Shown: positions 21,920-35,089 of the stretch, piece by piece
How positions within the stretch are numbered: the stretch's first letter is position 1
Layout: each line of letters opens with the position of its first letter
NCBI GenBank assembly: GCA_037178675.1
Contig: JAYMGJ010000523.1
Location: forward strand, 52,337 to 116,336
DNA from: Scleroderma bovista
Lineage: Eukaryota; Basidiomycota; Agaricomycetes; Boletales; Sclerodermataceae
Length of the DNA: 64,000 nt
Direction: 5' to 3'
Translations under genes and position numbers: made by a program
The notes under the pieces: generated by a model
What the model saw: the letters and a program-made list of their open reading frames with translations, nothing else
The model's database searches: none
Told to the model about the DNA's origin: nothing

Positions 21920-22459
21920 GATCGTGACTTTTCGCATCATCATCGTCAACATCGGACTATTCTGTTTATTACACACATCGTGTCCCCGCGGGGATTACTC
22001 CATAAGACCCTCATACTTAGATGACCTACAAATACTCGCTATATAGTACCCTTTCTCTCTAAATACGTTACTTTCCTACGGCCCTGTGGCACCGCGTCTT
22101 AGCAGTTTTTGTTTGCTTGCAGCGGGATATAAATTTAGAATTCTCTCTCTCTCATGAGTGTGTATTCGCGGGAATCAAGGCCGGGGGTAGTACACGTACC
22201 ACTTTGACAGCAACCGAATCGTCCCTCAAAGCAACATGCATGCTCCTAATAAGAGTCCAACGTGGTTGCCATGGTCCGTGGTTAAGTTTGTCCTTTCTAT
22301 GTGCACAGGAAGTACTGCAAACTCGCACTCCGGCCTGAGATTCACGGCAGAGATTTTGCCAAGGGAACAATCAATTGCATATGACGGGGGTACACCAGAA
22401 TCGGTTACGTAGGGCATGTAAAGCATATACAGTCGTATTGAGTCCACATATCGTGGTGC
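21920..22459. other. Boundary stretch without a recognisable gene
   Basis: No supported gene lies between the LINE tail and the stop codon of the eL30 gene. The rightmost 100-200 bp is presumably the 3' untranslated region of eL30. Confidence 0.5.
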
Positions 22460-22942
22460 TCATGCAGCTTGTCCCTCAGCGAACGAGAGCAAGTCCGAGT
22501 CACCTTCATCGGTGATGGTCATCACACTGCAGAAGTCAGTCAGCCCAAAACCCAAAGAGAAAGGCATATAAACACTTACCCAACACGGAAAAGCTTTCCA
22601 GCAGCGGTACCAAGGGCAACATTCGTGCCATTAAAGTGATGTACAGAAGTCTTGGACAGCATGGCATAATATTCGAGCTCGGATTTGCGCAAGGGTGGGC
22701 AGTTACCAGCGATCAAGACCAGCTTGGCTATTTATTGCGAAAAGTCAGCCAAAGGGACCTTCTCAGCCTCACGCTCCAGTCCCCGTGAGTTGGTAGAAAA
22801 AGCACCCACCCTTGCCGCTGCGCATCTGCTTCAGGGCAGACTTGTGTCCGAGCGTGTATTTTCCCGACTTCACGACGAGGGCGAGACGGGACGCAAGGGA
22901 CTCGTTAGTTTTGGATGCCTTTGTTTTGCTTGCGGGTGCCAT
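22460..22942 (-). CDS. RPL30: 60S ribosomal protein eL30
   Basis: eL30 is a small protein of the large ribosomal subunit and a member of the L7Ae/L30e RNA-binding fold. Three exons (22942-22810, 22727-22580, 22526-22460) join in frame to 116 codons, giving 115 aa, a normal length. Recognisable stretches are [59 protein letters not shown] and [14 protein letters not shown]. Introns are 82 and 53 bp with GT..AG ends, and both junctions fall inside conserved segments and restore them exactly. It is the first housekeeping gene at the edge of the repeat-rich half. Confidence 0.97.
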
Positions 22943-23275
22943 TGGTGATAAGTTTTGAGGCGGGGAGGCTGAGGAGCTTGACGGTTGCGTGGGGATAAAG
23001 GAAACAATCTCGCCGAACGTGCCGAGGATGTACTATACAGTTGATAAAGAAGTTCAAACCCCGCCCGGGTGTCTCCATCGGAGAATCTACGCCCCTATCT
23101 AAAATAATTACCGCCGGTTCAGTGCCGTGTTAGTATCTGTGTTGCGCCATGCGTCTTGCATCGACATCGTCCGTAACGCAGCCTTTTCTCTGCGGAGCGT
23201 TTTGTACGTGTCTGTCGTAACTTATGTATCATTTCCACCGGACCAAAGGTGTCCTTGTTTTTGATATCACAGTAC

Positions 23276-25020
23276 TCAAAACAACGCAGGCGACATCTCT
23301 ATGATAGCATGTGGACCCTTCTCGTCATAGTCTGGCTTTGACACAAAGTTTTTGGCTTGCGCGTCACTGAAAGCAATCTACAAGATATGTCAATGAGGTA
23401 TGTCGAATAGACAAGCAGTTCGATACCTACTTTGGCGACGATACTCGTCCCAAGGAATGCAGCTAAACGATCTCCCTTTTCCCTGAACTCACCAAAGTAT
23501 TCAGGTACATTTACGACTCGGATTGATCGGGGTTGCACATCGTTTTGTTGATCAAGATTACTCAAGATATATGGTGACAACCGCGACTGCAGTGCAACCC
23601 CAATGCCTAGCGATTGATTTTTACATAACGTGAGGACAGCTCTTAGGGTTGAAGACACATACCCTTTACATGGTTCCCTAGGTCTCCTGTGACAAACAGT
23701 GCTTGCCATATGTACTGTCTTTGGTCCACGTCGGCTTGTCCCACAGAGAGTCCAACGGCGTCTTGGAGAGGTAAAGGGTCTACATCATCGATTGGAATTT
23801 GTCGTGGTTTGAGCAAGGTGGGGTCAAACAGTGGTTCACAGAAGCGATGTCGCTCTTTCCCCACTGTTATCGAGTGACCACGAAACTCTACAGTAACGAG
23901 ATCGAGGGCCTCTATCTCCCTCGCTCGCGCTTGTTCAGCAGCAGACGCCTTTGCGGTAGCTTTTTTCTTCATTCCAGTTTCAATGACAGCTTTCTCTTTC
24001 CCTGCCACAAGGACAGCAGCGATATCGGTGACACCTTCATCTTCGGGTATTTCCACCGTTTGGCCATCCGATGGTACGCGAACTAGACCGTCTTGCCATA
24101 CGTGTTGTATGAAGTCTAGTAGGAACTGCTGGACAGTTTCAGGATCACTCGGTGAACCCGGTGGTGAGGCAGCGGCCATGGCGGACTGATTCGAGCGAAA
24201 GATGTTGGCGAGGTAACGTTCGCAGTCACGTATCCCGATGGGTGTAGACGTACGGATATTCTGTAGAATGAAACCTTCATAAACAGGAGTGATGTCTGTC
24301 GTTTCGTATCCAATGTCTACGACGACACCGCTAAGCTGTCCAGCCGCGTATATTTGTGTCATCGGGCGCTCGACTACCGTAAACCCGGCCACATTGAAGC
24401 GTTCGAAGAAAATCTGACACATTCGTTCCAACGAATCACGGGAGTGACCAGAAGCTATCGAAAGTATGACGGGCGATTCATTCTGAACCCGTTTGATCTG
24501 GAGCTGGGTAAAAATGACATATTTCCTGGACACGGTACAGGTAGGAAAGGAATCACGTTGTCCAATGTGAAGAACGTACCAGAGCGCTTCTGCTTGCGTC
24601 CAATCACGAATATTTCCATCTGCGAAAGGCCATGACACGGAGACATCCTGCCCTGCTGCCAGAGCTTCGTCTAGTTGGGCACCAACCAAGTAGTCGTTGA
24701 CTTTTGCGGCTGGGTTTAGATGATGCGGAAGGCTTGAAGCGCGACTGAGGGATGGAGAAGGACGCAAGCTATCCAAGCTGTTCGAGGGCTGCTTTCCATT
24801 TAAATCGACGTTGTTGGAGGGTTCTCCTGCTCCTTGTCGCAGTCCTACACGGGCTGGTATTTCCTGTGACCCGGTGCCATTTGAGCGTCAGGACATCTCG
24901 TAGCAGGGACATACTCACTACTGTCGGTGTCTTGAGTAGTTCATGAATGCCCAGGCCCGCCCGTATCGTTGTTCTTCCTGTTTCAATGACGAGTATCGAA
25001 GACTCTCTGAATGTGCCCAT
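23276..25020 (-). CDS. ARP9: Actin-related protein, Arp9-like (chromatin remodeller subunit)
   Basis: Arp9 is a nuclear actin-related subunit of SWI/SNF and RSC remodellers. Four exons (25020-24919, 24863-23663, 23606-23431, 23377-23276) join in frame to 527 codons (526 aa). The N-terminus FRESSILVIETGRTTIRAGL is the actin-fold start with a divergent phosphate loop. Later come GVVVDIGYETTDITPVYEGF, then QALFVTGDLGNHVKGIGVAL and RVVNVPEYFGEFREKGDRLA. A charged insertion (KKKATAKASAAEQARAREIE) and the FRGHSITVGKERHRFCEPLF segment are typical of fungal Arp9. The start lies 135 bp from the divergent ERG7 start, so the two may share a promoter. Confusion with other nuclear Arps is possible but less likely. 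Confidence 0.85.
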
Positions 25021-25155
25021 GACTGGTCGGAATTAGCGCGACGCGTTGTCTTTACTCCTAACACAGCGTTCACACTATTCGGACTGAGAAATGGTCTGAT
25101 ATCGTACATAAACCATAAATACCCTCGTTCTTTTCTGATCCTGTTATAGCCAGCC

Positions 25156-27887
25156 ATGTTCTTGCCCCCCGACGAACTCGCGAAGCTGTATTCCCCGCTC
25201 GACATCCCAGAGTCCGGCGAGAAGCCGTTCACGGACTATTCTCGCTGGAGGCTGCGTGTCAACGACGGTGGTCGGCACACATGGCATTACCTCCGGACTG
25301 ACGAAGAGGTCGAAAAGTGGCCCCAGAACAAGGTCGACAAGTACTGGCTTGGACTGCCCCTCGTATGTGCTCTAGTGCCCTTCGCGGTCTCCACTGATTG
25401 TATTGGCAGAACCTCCCTACTCTTCCGAAAGCGAACGACCCCCTCGAGGCTGCCCGGAACGGGTACAAATTTTACAAGCATCTTCAGTCAGAGGACGGAC
25501 ATTGGGCCGGCGAGTATGGTGGTCCAATGTTCTTGCTCCCCGGCTTGGTCATTGGGTCATACATTGCGGGAATGGGGTTTACAGTGGAGGAGCGTCTCGA
25601 AATGATTCGTTACCTCATAAATCATGCACATCCCGACGACGGTGGATGGGGAATGTAAGGTGTTTCTCTCACTCTGATGACTGACCTGACTGGGTGGTTT
25701 CAGACACATCGAGGGACATTCCACGGTATTCGGGACAGCACTCAACTATGTTGCCCTGCGACTCCTTGGCATGCACGCTGATCACCCTGTTGCTGTCAGA
25801 GCTCGTGCATGCCTGCATAAACTAGGTATTTCTCTGACTGATATCAATTTCCGAATGTTAACGGCTTTCAGGCGGCGCAACTAGTGCTCCTGCATGGGGC
25901 AAATTCTGGCTGGCAGTACTGAATGTATATGACTGGGAGGGTCTCAATCCTATTACCCCCGAACTATGGTGATCTCAGCGTTTCTGTTCACGGCGAGCTG
26001 CCATTCATCTATTTGTGATGTACAGGCTTTTACCTGACTGGGTTCCATTCCACCCCCACAAGTGGTGGATCCATACTCGCAACGTGTACATTCCAATGGG
26101 CTACCTATATGGCTTACGATTCCGCATGGAAGAGAATGATATGATTCGTGCACTTCGTCAGGTTCAGTCAATCTATTTTCCAGTGTCAGATTTGGTCTCA
26201 TGCGTTAACAGGAACTATATACCACAGATTATTATTCCATCTACTGGCCCGCCCAGCGCAACAATGTTGCATCCGCCGACCTTTACGCTCCCCATACCAC
26301 CGTTCTCGATGCAATCAATGCCGTCCTCGGCGTGTACGAGGGCTGTGCCATTCCCCCCTTGCGTAACGCAGCACTGAAGCGTGCCTACGAACTTATTGTC
26401 TATGAGGACGAGAACACCGAATACCAGACCCTTGGTCCTGTCTCCAAGATGGTCAACTTGCTCTGTCGGTTCTATACTGAAGGCGCGGATAACGAAGTGT
26501 ACAGGCAACATGCTATTAAGCGTGCGGACTTCATGTGGCTCGGTGCAGAGGGCATGATGATGTGTGGAACGAACGGCAGTCAGCTCTGGGATATCGGTTT
26601 CATCTCCCAAGCCCTCGTGGAGACCGGTCTTGCAAAGGAAGAGGAGAACGAGGAGAGCCTGAGGAAGGCGCTAGGGTGGTTGGATGTCTGTCAGATCAGA
26701 GACAACCCAAAGCACTACAAAACTGCCTACCGGCACAGGACAAAGGGGGCATGGCCTTTCAGCACGAAGGAGCAGGGCTATACGGTCAGTGATTGCACCG
26801 GCGAGGGTCTCAAATCCGTTCTTTACCTCCAAAACCAAGTCAAGTTTGTATTTTCATTTTCCGTCAAAGCCTGTTTACTCAACGCCACCAGGGGAGTAGA
26901 GAAGTTGGTTTCGGACGACAGACTATTTGATGCCGTGGACACATTGCTTACTATGCAAAACGCCAATGGCGGCTTTGCAAGCTACGAGCTCGTCAGGGGT
27001 CCTCAGTGGCTAGAATGGTTGAATCCTGCTGAGGTTTTTGGTAAGCAAAGTTAATGATCACATGACATGAGATCGGCCGACCTTTATACAGGGGACATCA
27101 TGATTGAGTTCTGTTATCCTGAATGCACCACCTCCGTGATTACATCTCTGTCCATCTTCAGAAAGTACTATCCACACTATCGCGTGGCGGAAATCGAGTG
27201 TGTTTCGTTTTTCTACACTAGCTATACTGTCTGATTTTGTCCAGGCGCACCATTCGGGGGGCAATCGGTTACCTTCACGCTGCTCAGAAACCTGAAGGAG
27301 GATGGGTTGGATCCTGGGGCATCTCCTTTACTTATGCAGCACAGTTCGCGCTAGAAAGTCTGTCGCTGGCTGGAGAGAACTATTCCAACAGTTCGTCTGT
27401 ACAGCGAGCGTGCAGATTCCTTTTATCCCACCAACGAGAGGATGGAGGGTGGGGAGAAAGCTACAAGGTCAGGTCACGAGTTGATTTCTTCCTTTCGTGG
27501 CCTTGCTGACACACAGCGTTTTCAGACGTGTGAGCTGGCAAGCTGGGTTGAGCATGAGAATACCCAAGTTGTACAAACGTGTTGGGCGACAATGGCCCTG
27601 ATGTATGCGGGGTACCCTGATCCAGCACCAATCGAGCGGGCAGTCAAGATGGTTATGTCTAGGCAACTTCCGGTAAAGACAGATTCCGCCGTTGGTTGTT
27701 CACTTGTCTCACTGTGACGCAGGACGGATCTTGGCCGCAAGAGGCGATCGAAGGGGTGTTTAACAAGAATTGTGCCATTTCCTACCCCAACTTCAAGTTC
27801 TCGTTCCCTATCTGGATGCTTGGCAAGGCGCACTGGTACCTTGAGGCTCTCAAAGAGAAGAAAACGCCAGGTCACCAAATGTCTTGA
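25156..27887 (+). CDS. ERG7: Lanosterol synthase (2,3-oxidosqualene cyclase)
   Basis: This enzyme cyclises 2,3-oxidosqualene to lanosterol, the first sterol of the ergosterol pathway, on the ER and lipid-droplet membrane. Eleven exons, with inferred ends 25362, 25654, 25825, 25968, 26161, 26843, 27040, 27197, 27467, 27672 and 27887, join in frame to 743 codons (742 aa), the family length. QW-type repeats are visible ([58 protein letters not shown]). The catalytic acid lies in [16 protein letters not shown], where most relatives have [16 protein letters not shown] and the terminal [13 protein letters not shown] also fit. The intron after LQNQ has two possible donors; I chose GTTTGT because it keeps the frame. 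Confidence 0.96.
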
Positions 27888-28288
27888 CACGTCAGATACC
27901 ATATATAGTAAATCTACGAGTCGTTGCAAATACCTTCTGCATATCCTCCTATAACACACAAGCTACGATCTTGTGCATAGCAGAAAATACAGAGAACTGT
28001 GCCAATCTGCATGTCTGTCCATTGCTTGAGGGTGGTTCAGCGGGCAAGGTTCATCGCCTATTCATAACCGTGTGTAGGTGGCAAACTTGAATTCCGAATT
28101 CGAGTCCAAACAAATGATGTGCTTTCCATGCAATCTTGCACTATATTACAGTACCCCGGCTCCAGAGCTATGCAACGCTCAATCCTTCTCCCTCTTGCTT
28201 GCATAGGCCGTAGCTGTAGGTTTCCACTGATATAGGGCTGTTGACCGTGCGCTGAAGCCATATTCTTTGCCAGCAGATAGTATCGCCG

Positions 28289-31200
28289 ATGACCTCCTCC
28301 GTCGCGGCAGTATCCCGGATAGCCTTTCTGGCGTCTGACGTACTCGTAGACTCACAACCTTCCCTTCCTGAGACGTCGCCGTTCGCAAAACACTTCCAAT
28401 CCGTCGTAAAGACCGCAGGTTATCCTCCACGGACATATGCCGTACCTGCTGGCGGTGATCCCGCTCAGACTATCCTTCGAAATGCATCTAATGTCTCGTT
28501 AATCTCGTTCACCGCTTCAGTTACGTCTCATACAGCTGTTAGGCTTGTTCTCCATGCCGGAGAGCTTTCCTCACTCCCCCTTGCTCTGCACATTGCAGTG
28601 CACGACGATCTCTCGGATGTTCTGTTACTCCGATCCGCGGTGCCATTCTTCCTGGTTTCCTACACAACTCAACAAGCGCATGACAATGCTTTGCTGGCGT
28701 CCCGACTTGCCCGTGTCGAGAAGAAAGCGGTCGTTCATGCTTTTTACGAGAAGAGAGGAGGTGCTTTAGAGGAAACTCCCGAAGACGAGATATGGAGCCT
28801 GCTGCATTCGAAGAAGCTTATACCGATGAATGGCGTGAATGGCCATGATGTTGCAGAGGGGTTCGGAGTCGACGGTCCTATTATCGCTCATCTCATCAAT
28901 AGTGTGAGTGACGCTAATGGAGGTCACAGTCCCAGTGACTCCGACACCCTCACACTTGTCAACGGTTCTGGGTATCTCAGTCCCCTAGGTAGTCCAAAGG
29001 CTATCGCAAATGGCCTTACTAACGGAGTTTCAACACCTCCCGCCGACCTCTATCAACTCTACGATGCAGCTGTGCTCTCAACAGTTTCTGCTACGCGTCG
29101 AACTTGCCGTCCACTTGTATTCCGTGGAACTGATCACCCTCACACCGTCGCTTTCGTTCTTGGCAATCTACCACACTCCACTGAGATCGACGGGATCTCC
29201 TTCGTCTCCATAAGTCTCCTCGCCCCGCTATCCCCTTCCAAAGTCCTCCGTACCATTCCACCTTCCGTACACCGCGTCATCGTTCTGGAACAGCTTAGTC
29301 GTTCAAACACAAAATGGACACCCCTTTACCTTGACATTGCCAATATCTTGCAGGAACGCCAAGAGGGCCAGCGGGTCCTTCTGCAGAGCATTCTATTTAA
29401 TGACCCTGAACAAATCAACGATTCCGATCTTCGCAAACTCCTAGCTGCGACGCCGAATTTGAAGCATTCTTCACCTCTGCGACTCGGAGCAGTCACCTCG
29501 TCAGGGCGCCTGGTAAAAGCGCCGCATATACCTAAGCACGAGGGTTCCTACACGAAGATTCTCTCGTACGTTTTCGGCGCTCATCTGGAAATTTCAAATT
29601 CGCCGTCTCTCGTCCCAGTGCAAGGAACCTTCGCAACCAGCCCGGAATATGCACTGGGCCGTGTCCGTGGACAGCTCGAACAGCGGGCACAGCTCATTAG
29701 TTCCGTGCAGGCATTGATGGACGACGATGAAATTAGCGATGAGTTGCATAAGTCGCTCAGTCAGTGGCTTGTTGTAAAGGAGGACCGCTCCAAGAGTCAC
29801 AGCGCAGGCGACCAGGTTGTCTCCACGCTGGAGAAGAAAAACTTCCGGGATGCACCAGCTCAGCGTTTGCTTGCGTTAAAGGGCCATTTCGCCGCTCGGT
29901 CCAGATGGATCATCGGTTCCGACGCCTGGTCTTATGACCTAGGCTCGTCGGGCCTACATCATGCCATTTCGTCTGGCCTCGATATCAACATCCTCATTAT
30001 TGACTCTGTACCCTACTCAGCGCGTCACTCTGCAGACCCTCACCGTCGCAAGCAAGATGTCGGCCTCTACGCAATGAACCATGGCGATGTCTACGTTGCT
30101 AGTGTTGCCGTGTACGCTTCCTACGCCCAGGTACTCCAAGCCGTCATGGAGGCCGACAGGCACAAAGGACCGAGTGTTGTACTTGCTTACTTGCCATACC
30201 AGACGGAGGATACCCCAGCTCTCGAAGTATTGAAGGAGACCAAGCTTGCCGTCGACTCCGGATACTGGCCACTATATCGTTGGGACCCTGTTAAAGAGGC
30301 TCAGGGCAAGGAGCCTTTCACCCTTGATTCCGACTCCGTGAAGCAAGAGCTGCAGCAATTCCTCGACAGACAAAACCACCTATCGCAGTTGGTCAGTTCG
30401 AAACCTCAGCTAGCCACTGAGCTTGTGAGCAGTTTGGGCGAGACCATGAAGGAGGCTCGTAGAAAGAGAGCGGCAGAAGCCTACAGCAATCTACTTGTTG
30501 CGCTCGACGCTCCTCCTCTCCTTATCTTATACGCTTCTGACGGTGGCACGGCCGAGAAATACGCCAAAAAGCTGTCCAATCGGGCAAAGGCAAGAGGCGT
30601 GTCTGCCAGCATTGGCACTATGGATTCGATGACCATCGAGTCCCTGGCTGACGAGGAGTATGTCGCGTTTGTGACATCTACGGCTGGACAGGGCGAACCT
30701 CCCCAGAATGGACGGACCCTCTTCAAAACACTCAACGCCACGGCCCTTCGTGATGACAAGCCATTTTTCAAGCTGCAGTACTCCGTTTTTGGACTCGGTG
30801 ACAGCCATTATTGGCCTCGTCCAGAAGACGCGCATTATTACAACAGACCTAGCAAAGAGTTGGACTCGCGCTTAGAACAGTTGGGAGGTCAGCGGTTCGC
30901 AGATATTGGTCTGGGCGATGACCAAGACGCGGACGGGCCAGAAACTGGCTACAAAGATTGGGAGCCACTGGTTTGGAAAGCCTTGGGCGTTGATAATATT
31001 GAGATAAAGGAGGCAGAACCCGAACCGATCACGAACGAGCACCTCAAAGCCGCATCTGGATACTTGCGCGGCACTATTGCAGAAGGTCTTGAAGATACCA
31101 CTACGGGTGCCCTCTCCGCAAGTGACACTCAGCTCACCAAGTTCCACGGCATCTATCAACAAGACGATCGTGACATTCGTGACGAACGCCAAGTCCAAGG

Positions 31201-33105
31201 TGCTGAGCCTGCTTATAGCTTCATGATTCGTGTACGTATGCCAGCCGGTGTTTGCACTCCGGAGCAATGGTTACAGATGGATCGTATCGCGGACGAGCAT
31301 GGAAACGGGACATTCAAGATTACTACGCGCTCTACGTTCCAGTTCCACGGTGTGATCAAGCGTCATCTGAAGCCGTCGATCCAGGAGATCAACAAGGTCT
31401 TACTTGATACGCTGGCCGCATGCGGTGATGTCAACCGGTAAGCACGGTCTTTCGTTGACGAACACTAGCTCACATGTCGTCAGAAATGTCATATGCTCCG
31501 CTATACCATCGAAGTCGAGATTACATGCCCGTGTTTTCGAATTCTCCAAGCTGGTTAGCGACCACTTGCTTCCCAGAACAACTGCGTACCATGAGATCTG
31601 GCTCGACAATAAGATGGTCGCTGGTGAGGCGGTAAAGGACTTCGAACCTCTATACGGAGAATTCTACCTTCCTCGCAAGGTAAATTGCAAATTGCATTTC
31701 TGTTTGTCTAATCTCATTGTCTTGCAGTTTAAAATCGCTGTCGCAGTACCCCCGACTAATGATGTTGATATTTTTGCCAACGATGTTGGTTTCATTGCTA
31801 TTGTCGACAAACATGGCGAGTTAGCCGGCTTCAACGTGACGGTTGGCGGTGGTATGGGTGTCACGCATGGCAACAAGAAGACGTATCCACGTATTGCCGA
31901 TGTGATAGGCTTCTGCACCGTTGAGCAGGGTCCTTTGGTAGCTGAGAAGATTATGTTGACCCAAAAAGACTTCGGTAACCGTAAAGAGTGAGTTTTCTAT
32001 CAACTTTGTGCAACGCATTGTGCTGACCGCTAGTACAGTCGCAAGGTAAAAATGCTAGCCCATTCTGGTTAAATGCGTGATGCTGACTACTCCCAAGAAT
32101 GCTCGGTTGAAGTACACTATTGATCGAATGGGTCTCGATGTCTTCAAAGCCGATGTTGAATCTCGCCTTGGCTATAAGCTCCAGCCCGCTCGTCCGTTTA
32201 CGTTTGATCGCAATGTCGACGATTACGGGTGGACCACTGGCGAGGACGGCAGGCATCATGTTACGTTGTTCATAGAGAACGGCCGCGTTCAGGACGAGCC
32301 CGAGCGGGACTTCAAGACAGGTCTACAGAAGATTGCCAAGATCCACAAGGGCACGTTCAGACTTACGGCAAACCAACATATCCTTATCTCCGATATTGCG
32401 ACGGAAGATCTCCCGGAAATTAAGAGACTTCTCGCGCAGTATAAACTCGACAATCTTAATTACACTGGGCTGCGTCTATCTTCATCTGCTTGTGTAGCCT
32501 TCCCGACATGCGGTACGTTCCGATACAGATATTGTAGCTGAAAATGGTTTCTGACAGAAGTATACAGGCCTTGCCATGGCAGAATCTGAGCGTGTAAGTC
32601 CCAGCAGTTCTCTCTGTTATCTAAGTACCCTCATTTTCGGGGCATAGTACCTACCAATTCTCGTCAACAAAGTGGAAAAGATATGTGAGGAATATGGCCT
32701 TCGCAATGATTCCATCGTGATGCGTATGACTGGTTGCCCGAACGGATGCGCACGGCCATACATTGCTGGTACGTCCAACTTATTGGCCGTCAACATTTTG
32801 TTGTTCAATCGAACTTCGCAGAGGTCGCTTTCGTCGGCAAGGCACCTGGTAGTTATCTCATGCTGCTCGGTGGAGGCTACTACGGCCAACGGCTAAACAA
32901 GATATACCGCGAAAGCGTCAGCGAGCCAGAGATTTTGGCTATTCTGAAACCGATGATCAAACGGTATGCGCTCGAGAGACAAGAGGGTGAACACTTTGGA
33001 GATTTTGTGATTCGTGCTGGGTATATTGCACCAACTACAGAAGGCAAAAACTGGTATGATAGAATGGGCGGCGAGGGGCAGTATCGTGAAGCAATCGCTT
33101 CGTAG
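28289..33105 (+). CDS. MET5: Sulfite reductase (NADPH), hemoprotein beta subunit
   Basis: Met5 reduces sulfite to sulfide for cysteine and methionine synthesis, with the flavoprotein Met10 as electron donor. Eight exons (28289-31437, 31484-31679, 31728-31987, 32039-32045, 32098-32512, 32568-32593, 32648-32768, 32822-33105) join in frame to 1486 codons (1485 aa). The first exon holds the N-terminal pyruvate-ferredoxin-like region and a flavodoxin domain ([31 protein letters not shown]). The siroheme/4Fe-4S half follows, with [42 protein letters not shown] and the cluster ligands in [12 protein letters not shown] and [13 protein letters not shown]. One exon is only 7 nt long and is needed for the DFGNRKDRKNA motif. 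Confidence 0.96.
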
Positions 33106-33295
33106 GTTCTTGAATAAACGTATTTACCTCCTCAGCATCATGCCATCACAACATCTATTATGTACTATTATGACATCACCATACGTCGGACGTAATGAAA
33201 TTCGAGCAGCACTCAGGGTCACCGAGTGCCAGGCTCAGGTTCAACCCTATCGTCTCACCTCGCGTCGTTTGCAAGGGCACCAATTCAACGACTCT

Positions 33296-34894
33296 ATGCA
33301 TCGCTGTCTCCTCCTAGATGAAATCTTGGTGCAAATACTCCACTGGGTGGAACGCCCAACATTATGTTCGATAGCCAGGACTTGTCGTGCTTTCAATGAA
33401 CCTGCCACGGCATTGATTTGGAGAAAACTTGTAGACTTGTGGCCCATTTTTCGGTTGCTACCAGCAGCGGATATAGCTTGGTCAGAGTTGCACAGTGACA
33501 CCGAGGCTCACCATGACGGGCCTCCCATAGTGAGTACTGTTTCATTCGTTAAGGTTACTTGGCTGTAAAAAGTTCCTTAGGTTATTACGCGTCCGCTCAC
33601 GCCAGAAGAGTGGCTTATCGTTAAGAAACTATCAAAACGAGTTCGCGACCTTCACCTTATCGTTACACCCAAGCCCACATGTTACACAGTAACGCCGCAA
33701 TCACTGTCCTTTCTCTTACATCCCACGGAAAAGCACTGTCTGTTTCCGAATGTATGCACCCTATCAATCCACGCCCAAGTCGCCATCCACCCGCAAGATT
33801 CCCAAGACCACGTTCTGACCTTTCTTCGTGCGCTGATGAGGCCACACCTTGCTTCTCTCGACTTGCTTCTCGATGGAAAGTTCTACGCCTCCTCAAACGC
33901 ACTGGATGCTCTCACATCGTGTTCTCATGTCCGTTCTCTGCGAACCCGCGAAACACCTCTTGCCGCAGTAGCTGACACCCCCATCTTCGTATTCCCTGCC
34001 ATTTCCGAGTTCCACTCGTTGGAGACGGCGACCATTAATGACTGTTCTTGGGAACTGCTAACTCGCCTTGCTCAATTGAAGAAGTTGCAAGGACTTTCCA
34101 TCGATCTCTGTTCGTCAACTGATGTCTACCCTGTTCCGCCGACTCTCGACACATTTCCAGAGTTGCGCACCTTGAGCGTCTACTTTGAAACTGTGGATAT
34201 GTCTCTAGCATTCTTACGTTGGGCTTCTCTTTGTAAACTGACGAACTTGAAAATCATTTCCACGGATTTCAGTCGGGCTGATTACTCGGCCGATCTGCAG
34301 GAACTTCTTGCCCTTATCCCTTCTCGCTGTCCCTTCTTGGAGCATATCGAGATGGACTTGACCTTCTCCCGTCCACGTCAGCCAGTTCCATGGGTATTGT
34401 CAAAATCCATCTTGACACCATATCTCGCACTTCGTAACCTCAGGGTTTTGGATCTTACGCTGGCTCCCCGAAGCTACAGCCCGATGTTCACAGACGATGA
34501 ACTGGAGCAGATGGCTAAGGCTTGGCCATATCTTGAGAAGCTTCATATCAAGGGATACGCTAATGGGTGGATCCTGCCTACAAAGCTTACGCTGGGGTGC
34601 ATCGTGAGGTTAATCAGACATTGTCCCAAGTTGGTGGCTTTTTCGCTGGTCTTTGATGCAATGAAAGTTCCCGAAGTGAACTTCACCAATGCCGATGGCA
34701 GTATTGTCCGGAACGAAAGCATTCAATCTTTGGATGTCGGAAATTCTCCGATCTCGTCATCCCATCATGTTGCAGCATATTTGCGCCTGCTCATGCCAGC
34801 GCTTCGAGAAATAACTACATGTGTCAGGATGAATCAACTTCATAGAATGATTTGGAGCATGGTTACTACTTCTCTCTGTGTACCATGTCTGTGA
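33296..34894 (+). CDS. F-box protein of the Agaricomycete LRR-like family
   Basis: F-box proteins link target proteins to SCF ubiquitin ligases, and Agaricomycetes have large families of them. The start MHRCLLLDEILVQILHWV and CSIARTCRAFNEPATALIWR form the F-box. The rest resembles the leucine-rich type (LKKLQGLSIDL, FPELRTLSVYF, YLALRNLRVLDLTLAP, WPYLEKLHIKG). One 51-bp intron (33530-33580) follows the F-box, and the exons give 516 codons (515 aa). In-frame ATGs also exist at 33140 and 33170. I prefer 33296 because family members usually begin with this motif. It lies 190 bp behind MET5 on the same strand. The target is unknown. Confidence 0.85.
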
Positions 34895-35089
34895 ATCACT
34901 TGTCACTTGGGTCATCTTCCGAAGCTGAGTTGTCTCTTGCTAGGTGGATGTTACTGTATCCAAGACTGAACGGTATATATAGAAGTGGAGATTGCTATTT
35001 ACGATTGAGTTACAACAGAGTTACGTAGGTCTAAGTTAGATTTTCTTTTCAGGTAATTTTGCCCCTATCCCAACCACACGGTGTCTCTT

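Noticed and set aside
1..22459. CRISPR-like array or bacterial operon
   Set aside because: The repeats have no unique spacers of constant length, and the genes are eukaryotic with spliceosomal introns.
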